A stretch of 64,000 nucleotides of DNA from Demequina capsici (GTDB lineage: Bacteria > Actinomycetota > Actinomycetes > Actinomycetales > Demequinaceae). A program made the translations under genes and the position numbers. The notes under the pieces are model-generated. The model was not told the DNA's origin. It saw only the letters and a list, made by a program, of their open reading frames with translations, and did no database searches. Positions 31,565 to 40,549 of this stretch are shown one piece after another. Each line of letters opens with the position of its first letter. Positions within the stretch are counted from its first letter, which is position 1. The stretch covers positions 2,976,001-3,040,000 of the forward strand of contig NZ_CP134880.1 of NCBI RefSeq assembly GCF_032102965.1. The letters are read 5' to 3'.

Positions 31565-32986
31565 ATGGAATTGAACCGCGAGTCATCCGTTGGGCTTGGA
31601 CGTCAGGGCTTGTTGTTCATTCCAGCGATGTCGACAGATGAAGCACTGGCGCGCATCTACAGCCTGACGGGAGTTGCCAAGGCTGGGCGTGGGGAGAAGC
31701 GAGCGATTGTGGCGTTGCGGGACGCCCTTGGTCTCGATCTTGATCTCGAGCGTACGAACTCGTACTCGGCTCGGGTAATCGCCGAAGCGCTCGACGTCCG
31801 CTGGCACGGCGAGCGCTACGAGATCCGCAACAAGGTCACGCTCGCCGGTCTCAATGCGCTGTTGGAGGGCGCGACAGAAGCGTTCGCCGCTGGTCGTGCG
31901 ACGAGGGTGCAAGGCTACCGACCGGAGGCCCTCGGAGACCTGAAATGGAGCGAGTTCAGGCCGGCGCGGTCGAAGATTGAGGCGGTGAATCGCATCTCCA
32001 GCCTCACCGGATCTGGGCCCGAGTGGCTAGGGCCAGGTTCGAAGGAGCACAAGAGGGTTCTGACGAACCTTGCCCGCCACCTCGCTCCAAACCTGAGTCC
32101 GGAGTTGTCCAAGACAAAGCTCGCCGAGGAACTCGCGCGAGAGTTCGGAGCGCCCTGGACGGACGCGTGCGTCTCGACTGGCTACACGATCTCGTTGGTG
32201 GGCCTCAACACTGTCCTGGCAGGCGCAGAACTCCGTCTCGGACGGTTCCAGACAACGGCGGGGTTTGGTGGACCAGCTCAGGAAGGTGCAGCGCTGGTGG
32301 CGGCGCTCGTCGACGGACTTCCGACTGGCGTGTGGGATGGCAGGACGAGTGTGCGTTGGCTTGAGCGGAATGGAACTGGTCAGCAGAACCAGACGGAGTG
32401 GCCGGGCTTCTACTTCGAGGCGCGCGGCCGGCAGATTCTCAATGCGGCGTTCACGCCCCAGTTGAAGGGACCGCGAGTCCAGTACGGGCACACGGTGTTC
32501 GACTATGCACTCGAACACGTGTGGGACCTGAAGGCTCACGCGGCGGAGAGGACTACGGAGACCAGTGCCGTCGAGCGCGGCCTAGAGGCGATGCTCAATG
32601 ACCAGCGTGCTATTGAAGCCTGTGTCGAGGAGCAGGGGCTTGGATTCCTAGTCCTGAACGGGCGGGCAGTCATCGATACCGACGGGTCCTTCGCCGCTTG
32701 GCATCGTGACTTCAAGGCGAGACAAGGAATCCGCTCCGCGTCCTCAAACACAGGTCGGTCACGCAAACGCAAGGCGGCCTTTCAGCCACTGAGCGTCGAT
32801 GCATTCTGGATCCCGAACCGTGCAGCGCTCGACGCCGCGATAGCGGGTGGCGTCGTGAAGGGCGCGGCGATCGGTCGCCAAGCGCCTAAGGCAGGCGAGA
32901 AATCTGGTGCCACCCGTAAGCCGAAGTACAACCTGGTGTTTCCTGCGACCGAACTGCTCGTGGCGAGCCTGTCGTGGGCCCGCTAG
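31565..32986 (+). CDS. Putative type II restriction endonuclease with duplicated N-terminal domain
   Basis: About 473 residues. Counting from the ATG at 31628, residues 4-90 and 117-206 are tandem copies of one ~90-residue domain: DEALARIYSLTG / IEAVNRISSLTG, then KR...L, AE-L, and LAGLNALLEGA / LVGLNTVLAGA. A nuclease-like part follows, with FYFEARGRQIL and FDYALEHVWDLKAH, fitting a PD-(D/E)XK site (Asp292, Asp300-x-Lys302). Together with the C5 methyltransferase 126 bases downstream it forms a likely R-M system. Starts at 31556, 31565 and 31628 are all possible; 31565 has GGGGGTG upstream. Cleavage site unknown. Confidence 0.72.
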   Translation: MELNRESSVGLGRQGLLFIPAMSTDEALARIYSLTGVAKAGRGEKRAIVALRDALGLDLDLERTNSYSARVIAEALDVRWHGERYEIRNKVTLAGLNALLEGATEAFAAGRATRVQGYRPEALGDLKWSEFRPARSKIEAVNRISSLTGSGPEWLGPGSKEHKRVLTNLARHLAPNLSPELSKTKLAEELAREFGAPWTDACVSTGYTISLVGLNTVLAGAELRLGRFQTTAGFGGPAQEGAALVAALVDGLPTGVWDGRTSVRWLERNGTGQQNQTEWPGFYFEARGRQILNAAFTPQLKGPRVQYGHTVFDYALEHVWDLKAHAAERTTETSAVERGLEAMLNDQRAIEACVEEQGLGFLVLNGRAVIDTDGSFAAWHRDFKARQGIRSASSNTGRSRKRKAAFQPLSVDAFWIPNRAALDAAIAGGVVKGAAIGRQAPKAGEKSGATRKPKYNLVFPATELLVASLSWAR

Positions 32987-33112
32987 GAAGGTGTGTGGAT
33001 CCGGTGTCGAGTGGACGCTTCGGGGCTCGGGGCCTCCTGGTCTCGCGGGCATGTGTGCACACGTCGGAGAGCCTGCTTTGAGCGTGTCGTACCGCGACGG
33101 TAAGCTTCAGGC

Positions 33113-34528
33113 ATGTCCTCCGAAGATGCTTCCGCCCGAGAGTCGCAGACCTTCGGTTTTGCTGACCTCTTCGCGGGCATTGGTGGCTTCGCGGCAGTTC
33201 TGAAGGCGATGGGTGGCGAGCATGCCTACGCCGTCGAGATTGACCGTGCGGCATCTCAGATTTACTCCCTCAACTGGCAGCACGAAGCTCTCGGAGACGT
33301 CACGAAGGACGCTAACGACGAGGTCATGCTTGTGCCCGACCACGCGGTCGTCGCAGGCGGATTTCCTTGTCAGCCGTTCTCCAAATCTGGCGCTCAGCGA
33401 GGAATGGACGAAGTCCGCGGCACGCTGTTCTTCCACATCGAGAAGATCCTTCGAGCGCGCAAGCCGACCCTCGTAGTGCTGGAGAACGTCCGCAACCTCG
33501 TGGGCCCGCGGCATCGCCACGAGTGGGAGGTCATCATCGACCATCTGCGTGATGCCGGCTATCAGGTGTCCTCTGCGCCGGCGATCTTCTCCCCGCACAA
33601 AATCGCTCCGGAGTTCGGCGGTTCGCCGCAGGTGCGGGAGCGAGTCTTCATTACCGCGACTCTAGTCCCAGAGGGCCATGTGATGGACCCAGAGCCCGCG
33701 CCGGTCTTCTTGCCCGATCACGTGCAGATGCACCGTGAGTGGGACCTCCTCAAGGATCTCCCGGTCGACCACGCCTCTGACGTGCCGGGCACCGAGATTT
33801 CAGCCGATGAGCGTGCCTGGATCGATCACTGGGAGGTGATGGTTCAGATCATGAAGGCCTGGCGGAAGTCGCAGTCGGAGCGGACAGGAGAGCCGCTGCG
33901 CCGCGTGCCTGGGTTCCCCATCTGGACCGATGCCTGGGTATCGCCGCGAGAGCACGAGCGTCAGCTCGATGGTGCCCCAGCGTGGAAGGCGGACTTCCTC
34001 CGCAAGAACTTCGATCTCTACTCGGCGCTACGCGAGTTCATGGACCCGAGGGACCTCTCGGCATGGCTCAAGTCTGTTCGATTGTTCCCTGAGTCTCGAC
34101 GCAAGCTCGAGTGGCAGGCGCAGGACGCTGCTTCCATATGGGATTGCGTCATCTCCTTCCGTCCGAGCGGTCTGCGTGTGAAGCGGCCGACACACCTGCC
34201 GGCGCTTGTCGCGATAACGCAGACGCCCGTCATCGGGCCGCTAGGTCGCAAGCTCTCTGCGCGTGAGGCCGCAAGACTTCAGGGCCTCCCCGACGGCTTC
34301 TCGTTCGGCAACCAGCGCGATGCGCTGACCTTCAAGCAGATGGGCAACGGCGTCAACGTAGGCGTGGTGTGGAACGTCCTCAAGGCGCACGTTGAGCGTG
34401 ACAAGGATCTCCTTCTGGCCACTGAGGAAGGGCAGCAGTTGTATGCCGCGATCAGCGGAGCTCCCACGGATCCGCGTCCGACGCTGGCGCAGATGTTCCA
34501 AGGGGAGTCTGTGAGCGTCACCGCATAG
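33113..34528 (+). CDS. DNA (cytosine-5) methyltransferase
   Basis: A 471-residue C5 methyltransferase with all core motifs: I FADLFAGIGGF (16-26), IV GGFPCQPFSKSG with nucleophile Cys86, VI ENVRNL (124-129), VIII QVRERVFI (173-180), then a ~190-residue target-recognition region, IX REAARLQGLPDGF and X QMGNGVNV. It would protect host DNA from the adjacent putative nuclease. Target sequence cannot be inferred. Codon use is less GC-rich than that of core genes, consistent with transfer. Confidence 0.94.
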   Translation: MSSEDASARESQTFGFADLFAGIGGFAAVLKAMGGEHAYAVEIDRAASQIYSLNWQHEALGDVTKDANDEVMLVPDHAVVAGGFPCQPFSKSGAQRGMDEVRGTLFFHIEKILRARKPTLVVLENVRNLVGPRHRHEWEVIIDHLRDAGYQVSSAPAIFSPHKIAPEFGGSPQVRERVFITATLVPEGHVMDPEPAPVFLPDHVQMHREWDLLKDLPVDHASDVPGTEISADERAWIDHWEVMVQIMKAWRKSQSERTGEPLRRVPGFPIWTDAWVSPREHERQLDGAPAWKADFLRKNFDLYSALREFMDPRDLSAWLKSVRLFPESRRKLEWQAQDAASIWDCVISFRPSGLRVKRPTHLPALVAITQTPVIGPLGRKLSAREAARLQGLPDGFSFGNQRDALTFKQMGNGVNVGVVWNVLKAHVERDKDLLLATEEGQQLYAAISGAPTDPRPTLAQMFQGESVSVTA

Positions 34529-34697
34529 CTTCGTCGCGCTGTCGCTGAGTCGACTTGGATTCGAGTTCTTCTCTTGTTCAGAGCACTGACCTCCGGTGGG
34601 CTGTGCCGAGATGCTTGCGGAGAACGTTGGAGGCCAGTGTGTGTGCGTGTCAGTCGGCGCTGATAGTTGTATGGGGAACCTTTTGGGGGGGTGTCCC

Positions 34698-35465
34698 GTG
34701 GATGTGACTAACGAGGCAGACCGTCAAGTTACTGCGCCGATTCGCTGGTTCCTCACGATGGTCGAGCCGCTCACGTCGGCCACGACTCACATGCGCCGTG
34801 AGAACGATATGGTGCGGTGGGTCAAGAAGAACCCCACGGTCGCCGCGGCGTGGTTCTCCGGCGTGCTGTGGCAGATCATGGCCACGCTTCCTGAAGACGA
34901 CCCGTGGCGGAGGATTTCCGTGCGGGCGCGTGGGGACCACGGTGAAGTGATCGAGAGGCTCGACCCGCCCGACTCAATGATGGGTGCGTGGCTCGATGGC
35001 GTCGCGTTCGGGATTGCGGCGGATGGTATGGACGTGGTTCCGCGCACCGTCTCGGACGACACGTTGGACGTGGGGCTGGTGGCGCTGGCAGAGAACCTCC
35101 CGCGCTTGGCTGCGCAGGCTCTCGGGCTCGCGCCTGATGACTTCCGAGACGTCATGGCGGTGTTTATGGCGTCACGATCCTTCTTGGCTCCGGAGCTGTA
35201 CGGCCGGGAACTGTTCGACATGGGTGCGGCTGCCTTGCGGTGGGCGATCTGGCGTCGCCGTATCTATGTCGGCCGGGCGGACCGGCTTCCCCTGATCGTT
35301 GCCGTCGCTTGGCTGCGGCGTGCGGAACTGGTGGCGACTGGACAGGCCATGTCGGTCGAGGAGTGCCGATTCGAGATTCACATGGACCGCGCCGTGACGG
35401 GGTCGTGGGGTGAGCTCCGAGCGTTGGTGAGCGATCCGCCGCTCTTCGTGCCTGGTTCAGCCTGA
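34698..35465 (+). CDS. Conserved-looking hypothetical protein next to the R-M pair
   Basis: A 255-residue protein with no signal peptide or clear membrane segment. Helical stretches include VRWVKKNPTVAAAWFSGVLWQIMATLP and ELFDMGAAALRWAIWRRRIYVGRADRLP. GTG at 34698 follows a run of G (34685-34693) with short spacing; the frame is open to 34596 but that part looks noncoding. I recognise no family. Its place just after the methyltransferase suggests element cargo. Confidence 0.6.
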   Translation: MDVTNEADRQVTAPIRWFLTMVEPLTSATTHMRRENDMVRWVKKNPTVAAAWFSGVLWQIMATLPEDDPWRRISVRARGDHGEVIERLDPPDSMMGAWLDGVAFGIAADGMDVVPRTVSDDTLDVGLVALAENLPRLAAQALGLAPDDFRDVMAVFMASRSFLAPELYGRELFDMGAAALRWAIWRRRIYVGRADRLPLIVAVAWLRRAELVATGQAMSVEECRFEIHMDRAVTGSWGELRALVSDPPLFVPGSA

Positions 35466-36022
35466 AGGGCGGGCTTCCCTTGGCGTCCGATCATGGCGGG
35501 GCTAGATAGCTTCGACGAGGCGGGTGAGGCTTCCCGCTGTTCCATGGGCGATTCACGCTTCACGCCAGTGAACTGTCACCGCGACGCCTTCGTCCCTGGT
35601 ACATGGGGCAAGACGCTGGCTTGATTCAGAACTTCATGTTGCCCGCAAGGGGGGTCTTGCTTGTTGGGGATCTGGGGATCTGGGGATCTGGGGATCTGGG
35701 GATCTGGGGATTTGGGGGGAGCTGGAGAGATGCCGAGCTTGTCTGATGAGTGTTGTGCATAGATGAATTATGAAGTCTTGGTTCTTCTTCTCTTCTCTAG
35801 AGGCTCGAGAAACAGCATTGTTCCTGCTATCAGACCCATTGGGTCAATCCTTGTCCTAATTCACTTGCACTTCACATGACTTCACTAGAGACGAAGTGCC
35901 TGGTAATTCGCCCGCAAAGTGCCCGGTGTCGACCTCACGCGGGAACTCGAGGGGCGGGGTGTCAGCCACCTGATCTCAAGAAACGTGTGGCTTGACCAAC
36001 TTCCAACCGCATATGCAAGTAC
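35466..36022. other. 557-base AT-richer noncoding gap with repeats
   Basis: No supported gene. It holds an 8-bp tandem repeat (35666-35713), a perfect palindrome GACCCATTGGGTC (35833-35845), and a spaced pair AAGTGCCTGG (35894) / AAGTGCCCGG (35917) before the primase-helicase. The composition and position would suit an element replication origin or the primase promoter. Confidence 0.5.
35666..35713 (+). repeat. Tandem GGGGATCT repeats
   Basis: Five exact copies of GGGGATCT followed by a GGGGATTT variant and a G run. Confidence 0.95.
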
Positions 36023-38764
36023 ATGACGAACTCACAGTCGGCGACAGGCCCCCAGACGCCCCTCATCTCCAGGCACCAGAAGGTGCTCGAGGACTCCGCC
36101 ATCTCCATCGAAGCCGCCCAGGCGTGGGGGATCCGCTCCATCGTCGACGACGCAGACCTGCCCGACGGCCTCAAGACCAGCCCCCTCGCACGCTCCGGCG
36201 TCCCCGGCATGCTGTTCCCGCTGCGCACCCTCGACGGCCGCGTCCTGTGGCAGCTACGCGCCGACAACCCGCCCAAGGACGACCAGAACAACGAGCACAA
36301 GTACATCCAGCAGGCCAAGGTCGGATCCATCATCAACATCCCCGAGATGATGGAACGCTGCGTCGGCCAAGCCCGCACCGTCCTCATCGTCGAAGGCACG
36401 AAGCAGACCATCGCCGTATGCCAGTACGTCGACGAGGACACCCTCGTCATCGGCGTGCAAGGCTGCGCGAACTGGTCCGCCAGCGGCATCATCCACGCGG
36501 ACCTCATGGACGCCGTCAAGGGCGCCCAACGCGTCGACGTGCTGTTCGATGCGGACGTCGCGAAGAACACCTCCGTGTTCGACGCCGCCACGAACCTCAA
36601 GCGTCAGCTCTCCGTCATGGCCGGCATCGACAACGTCAAGTTCATCCGCCTGTCCGAGATCGGCGGGTTCTCCGCCAAAGCCGGCATCGACGACGTCCTC
36701 GGCTCCCTCCCCTCAGCGCAGCGCGCCGAGCTCCTCGCCACCCTGCGGTCCAAGGCGACCGACGGCATCGGGCGGCGCCCCGCGGAGAAGAAGCCGACCA
36801 AGAAGGTCTCCAACTCGCTCGACCCGGAAGCGCCCGAGATCGAGATCCGCATGCACGAGGGCCGCACCGTCGAGGTCACCACCCTCGGCTCCGGCGACAC
36901 CGTCACCGACCAGAGGTACGCGCTCGCCGCGCTCATCACCCGCGAGGAGAACGTCGAGACCGAGTACAACGGCTCGTTCGACCACCAGTACACGACGTAC
37001 ACCGTGGAGATCGCCGTCGAAGATGAGCAGGGACGGGTGCGCTCCAAGGAGATCACCGTCAACTCGAAGAAGTTCGACTCACCGAACGACTGGATCGACA
37101 TGGCCGGCTCCCTCACCACGAGCGTGCCCCGCTTCGTGAAGCCGTCCGAAGGTGCCGAGTTCGCCAACCTCATCCGCGCCGCATCCTCCGGCCGCGTCAT
37201 CACCCGACGCATCGAACGGCTCGGCTGGGTGTTCGACACCGACGACCCCGAGCACCCGCAGTGGCGGTGGCTGCACCCCTCAGGCTCCATCGGCGTGACC
37301 GACGTGAACGACGGGCTCACCGGCGCGCCCCAGTACAAGGGGTTCGACTCCGTGAAGCTGCCCAACCCGCACACCACAGGCAAGAGCGCGTGCATCAACG
37401 CGATCCGCCAGTTCCTCGGCGTGCGTGACCTCCTCAAGCCCGGCTACGAAGTCGCATGGGAAGCCGCGATCGGCGCGTTCGGCCTGTCGTTCCTGCCCGT
37501 GCCCCCACAGGTCGCCCTCGCCTACTTCGGGAGGAAGTCCTCCGGCAAGTCCACGCTCGCTCAGGCGCTCGCCGCGACCCTCACCCCCGAATGGGGGCCC
37601 AAGGGCACTGCGATGATGACGTTCAACGCGACGCAGGCCGCGATGGACCGCGTCTCGGCAGGCGTCACCGACTGCTTCATGCACGTCGACGACCTGAAGC
37701 CGGAGAAGGACGCCCGCCGGCGCGCGACCGTCCTCGAGATGGTCGACGACCTGCTGCGTCGCGCCCACAACTCCGGCGGCCGTGTCCGCGCCGGGTTCGA
37801 CCATGCGACCGGCAATGTGTACGTCAACGAGAAGGACACGTCGACGCCGATGGTCATCATCACCGGTGAGGAGATCCCCACAGGCGGCGACTTTGCGGAG
37901 TCCGCCCTGGACCGCATGTTCATCGTCAACACCCCCGAGGGCGGAATGATGGCGCCAGAGCCCAAGGACGACGGAAAGTTCGACACCGGCCAGGCGTCCC
38001 TCAACTCGCTGTACGCTCGCCTCGGCGAGTTCCCTCTCGTCACGTCCGCCTACGTGGCGTGGCTAGCGAACCTCATCATGCAAGCCAGCGCCGGCCCCGA
38101 CGCCGCCGCCGGCGGGGAGACGCAGTCTGCTCGTGCGACGTTCGCGATCGAGGTGGAGAACTGGTCGTCGGAGATCGCGGAGATGATCCACGAGCAGCTG
38201 CGCAAGGTCGCTGGTGTAAACGCCACGCACCGCGCCGTGCTCGGTGCCGCCCGTCTCGTCGCCGGAGCGTCGTACTTCCTGCGGTTCGCGCAGGAGACGG
38301 GTGCGATCACTCCGGATGAGTCGACCCGCCTCGCAGACGCGATCTTCGAGCACATCGTCGCCCAGCTGATCCGCAACACGAACGAGGTCATGGACAACAA
38401 CCAGACCGCCGGCGAGAGCATCCTCGACGAGTTGCGCTCACACGTGTCATCGGGTTTGGCGGTAATCGATAACCGCGAATTGTCCGGTCGGCAGGTCCGC
38501 ATCGGACAGCGGGGCACCTTCAACGGCGTTGAGGTTCTCCACATCGGCCTTCAGGCGACCCAACGGCTTCTTAGCTACCCGACAGGATGGAAGGGCGTTC
38601 AGAGAGCCCTCGAGGAGTACGCCCAGGAGGGATCCGGCACCCGCCCGGCCAAGATGCACCAGGCTCGCATCGGAGGCACGCGTGTGAGGGCGTTGTCAAT
38701 CCCCCTGGACCTCTGGAACGAAGATGTGGATCCATGTGACGCTGAGCGCGAGGTTTCGATGTGA
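36023..38764 (+). CDS. Primase-helicase (TOPRIM plus DUF927-like ATPase)
   Basis: A 913-residue replication protein. A TOPRIM-like domain lies at ~120-180, with VLIVEGTKQT (Glu) and VDVLFDADV (Asp-x-Asp), as in DUF3854-type primases. A superfamily 3/DUF927-like helicase domain follows from ~470, with Walker A YFGRKSSGKST near 502-511 and CFMHVDDLKPEKD as Walker B-like. This arrangement is typical of primase-helicases of phage satellites and integrative elements and suggests that the element replicates after excision. No Shine-Dalgarno is evident before the ATG. The 3' end overlaps the next gene. Confidence 0.82.
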   Translation: MTNSQSATGPQTPLISRHQKVLEDSAISIEAAQAWGIRSIVDDADLPDGLKTSPLARSGVPGMLFPLRTLDGRVLWQLRADNPPKDDQNNEHKYIQQAKVGSIINIPEMMERCVGQARTVLIVEGTKQTIAVCQYVDEDTLVIGVQGCANWSASGIIHADLMDAVKGAQRVDVLFDADVAKNTSVFDAATNLKRQLSVMAGIDNVKFIRLSEIGGFSAKAGIDDVLGSLPSAQRAELLATLRSKATDGIGRRPAEKKPTKKVSNSLDPEAPEIEIRMHEGRTVEVTTLGSGDTVTDQRYALAALITREENVETEYNGSFDHQYTTYTVEIAVEDEQGRVRSKEITVNSKKFDSPNDWIDMAGSLTTSVPRFVKPSEGAEFANLIRAASSGRVITRRIERLGWVFDTDDPEHPQWRWLHPSGSIGVTDVNDGLTGAPQYKGFDSVKLPNPHTTGKSACINAIRQFLGVRDLLKPGYEVAWEAAIGAFGLSFLPVPPQVALAYFGRKSSGKSTLAQALAATLTPEWGPKGTAMMTFNATQAAMDRVSAGVTDCFMHVDDLKPEKDARRRATVLEMVDDLLRRAHNSGGRVRAGFDHATGNVYVNEKDTSTPMVIITGEEIPTGGDFAESALDRMFIVNTPEGGMMAPEPKDDGKFDTGQASLNSLYARLGEFPLVTSAYVAWLANLIMQASAGPDAAAGGETQSARATFAIEVENWSSEIAEMIHEQLRKVAGVNATHRAVLGAARLVAGASYFLRFAQETGAITPDESTRLADAIFEHIVAQLIRNTNEVMDNNQTAGESILDELRSHVSSGLAVIDNRELSGRQVRIGQRGTFNGVEVLHIGLQATQRLLSYPTGWKGVQRALEEYAQEGSGTRPAKMHQARIGGTRVRALSIPLDLWNEDVDPCDAEREVSM

Positions 38765-39324
38765 CACGGTTCAAGGACTGGTTTGGTGCGTTCGTGTCAG
38801 CCGGTGTCGAGGCAGCAGCCCGGGTGGACTTCGGCGAGTACGCAGGGCTGGCGTTGATGGTCGACGAGGCGACCGCCACCGTCGGCTACCCGTGGCCCGG
38901 TGGGCTCGTCCTCACCGACCTTGACGACGAACGCGCGAAGCGCACCATCATCGCGAACCACGGTGTCGGCATCACCATCCCAGGCATCGGCTGGATTTCC
39001 CTCGTGTCACCCGCCGGCGGCCTCCTCCTCGACGACGACCTCCCGCTCGAGCCGGAACCGCCCCTATACGCGCCATGGGTGCGGATGGCCGGCTACACCG
39101 ACGGGTACCTGATGGCAGTCGCCATGCTCGACGCTGACGACCGGGTCGTGTACGCGCTCGGTGCCGGACGTTCCGCGTTCCATGCGCCGCTGCTCGCCGC
39201 TGCCGCGCTGCGCTCCGTCGAGGAGGTCGAGGACTTGCCGCATCGGGCCCACGACCTGTTCAAGAGCCCGCCCACGAAGTGGTCGCACGGCTGGTCCATC
39301 AACCGGGATCTCCTAGTCCCATAG
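38761..39324 (+). CDS. Hypothetical protein coupled to the primase-helicase
   Basis: A 187-residue acidic protein starting with GTG that overlaps the primase-helicase stop (GTGA), so it is translationally coupled. Beta-rich central part (GVGITIPGIGWISLVSPAGG), then helices (FHAPLLAAAALRSVEEVEDLPHRA). No family recognised. Its tight coupling suggests a replication accessory or copy-control role (inference). Confidence 0.7.
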   Translation: MTRFKDWFGAFVSAGVEAAARVDFGEYAGLALMVDEATATVGYPWPGGLVLTDLDDERAKRTIIANHGVGITIPGIGWISLVSPAGGLLLDDDLPLEPEPPLYAPWVRMAGYTDGYLMAVAMLDADDRVVYALGAGRSAFHAPLLAAAALRSVEEVEDLPHRAHDLFKSPPTKWSHGWSINRDLLVP

Positions 39325-39766
39325 AAGCGACATGAAGGCACCAGGCCTCGAGTGGTCGGCCAGGCGGGTGTCAGTCACGGCCGCGAAGATGGCTCTCATG
39401 ACTACCGCTGCGGTTGCGACCAGGATCGGTTTTTTCGCGACGTGCACGGCCAGGGCTCGTGGCTGCTGCCAGCGTTCGACACCTTCGGGCGGGCTGGTGT
39501 CAGCGATGATCACGCACGACGCGCTCTATCCGGTCGAGGGCATCCACCCCAGGCCGGCCGTATCACGAGCTCGACTGACTGAAGCGATGGTCGCGTCGGA
39601 CCCGGGTGACGTGACTGGAAGGTGTGACAGTTGAGTGCGGCTGTGGTCTCGACCAGGCGCCCGTCGCGGGGTCCGAGGCCGTGCGGGCGCGCACGGCCTG
39701 GCGTGACAGCGCCGACCGCGCGTCCATGTCTGGCGAGTAGTGCGGTACGTGCGCCAGGATGGCCGT
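39325..39766. other. 442-base gap without a supported gene
   Basis: Short frames exist on both strands but none has a ribosome-binding site, family motif or consistent GC-rich third positions. It may be degraded sequence. Confidence 0.5.
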
Positions 39767-39922
39767 GTGAACGTGGAGAAGACGCGCGGGGCGTCCGCGG
39801 CGCGCGACGCAACCGCCGAGGCGGGCAAAGCACGGGTTCAGACCGTGGGCACGTTGTCGAGCTCAGTTGTGAAGAGGCTGCGCCGTAGCCGCGGGGATAA
39901 GCCGCTGGACACCGAGTCGTGA
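39767..39922 (+). CDS. Small basic protein upstream of the GIY-YIG gene
   Basis: A 51-residue frame with GTG start (AGGATGG upstream), basic C-terminal half (VVKRLRRSRGDKP), and a stop touching the start of the GIY-YIG gene. Only coupling and composition support it. It could be an antitoxin-like partner or a spurious frame. Confidence 0.4.
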   Translation: MNVEKTRGASAARDATAEAGKARVQTVGTLSSSVVKRLRRSRGDKPLDTES

Positions 39923-40461
39923 TGAGTCTGCTCGACGACAGTTCGTTCCGACCGGCAGGTGAGATTGACGCCATCGTTCCAAACGAGTTCGGCGTATACG
40001 CCATCCGACTCCGAAGAGGCGCCGGGTTCCCGGAGCCGTTTCAGTCCCTTCTCGCCGCTCGCGTCACTCGCCTGCTCTATATCGGGCAAGCAGAGAAGCA
40101 AACGCTCCCGAAGCGCTTGCTCGGGAACGAACTCCGAGCCCGTGGCAACGGAACCTTCCTACGCAGCATCGGCGCGGTCCTTGGCTATCGGCCCGTCTTC
40201 GGCGCGATGGCCGGCAGAGCCCGAGTTCAGAACTATCGCTTCGCACCCGCCGACCGTGCGGCCATTGTTGCGTGGATGAACGTGAACCTCGAGGTGAGCT
40301 GGTCAGTCCTGTCGCAGCCCACAGTGCATGAGACAGAGGTCGCGCTGATCCGCGAGCACACGCCACTGCTGAATCTCCAGGACAATCCTCGCGCGCTCCC
40401 GGAACTCGAGGCGCTTCGCTTGGAGTGCCGAGCCATCGCCGCTGGCGTATCCGGTTCGTAG
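39922..40461 (+). CDS. GIY-YIG nuclease superfamily protein
   Basis: A 179-residue protein with the GIY-YIG pattern: GVYAIRL (first strand), LLYIGQAEKQTLPKRLLGNELRA (second strand and Arg-bearing helix) and LIREHTPLLNLQDNP (Glu and Asn region). These nucleases act in repair, restriction and homing. GTG at 39919 is an alternative start. The only close neighbour is the small basic frame upstream. Family call from motifs; target unknown. Confidence 0.72.
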   Translation: MSLLDDSSFRPAGEIDAIVPNEFGVYAIRLRRGAGFPEPFQSLLAARVTRLLYIGQAEKQTLPKRLLGNELRARGNGTFLRSIGAVLGYRPVFGAMAGRARVQNYRFAPADRAAIVAWMNVNLEVSWSVLSQPTVHETEVALIREHTPLLNLQDNPRALPELEALRLECRAIAAGVSGS

Positions 40462-40528
40462 CCGTTGCGGTGGCGGCTGGGTGGTGAGCCCGCCGGCGGC
40501 CAACAGCGCCACGCTAAAGTATGTGATA

Positions 40529-40544
40529 AATGCATGAGAGCATT
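40529..40544. promoter_or_regulatory. Inverted repeat before the wHTH-NTase gene
   Basis: AATGCATGAGAGCATT: AATGC/GCATT arms with a 6-base spacer, in an AT-rich stretch ending 6 bases before the ATG. Likely autoregulatory operator or leader hairpin. Confidence 0.5.
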
Positions 40545-40549
40545 CATAT

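Noticed and set aside
35666-35713. GGGGATCT repeats considered as CRISPR or telomere-like
   Set aside because: No spacers, short unit, and internal chromosomal position within an element.
39325-39766. Short frames on both strands as genes
   Set aside because: They lack starts with ribosome-binding sites, recognisable motifs or consistent third-position GC.
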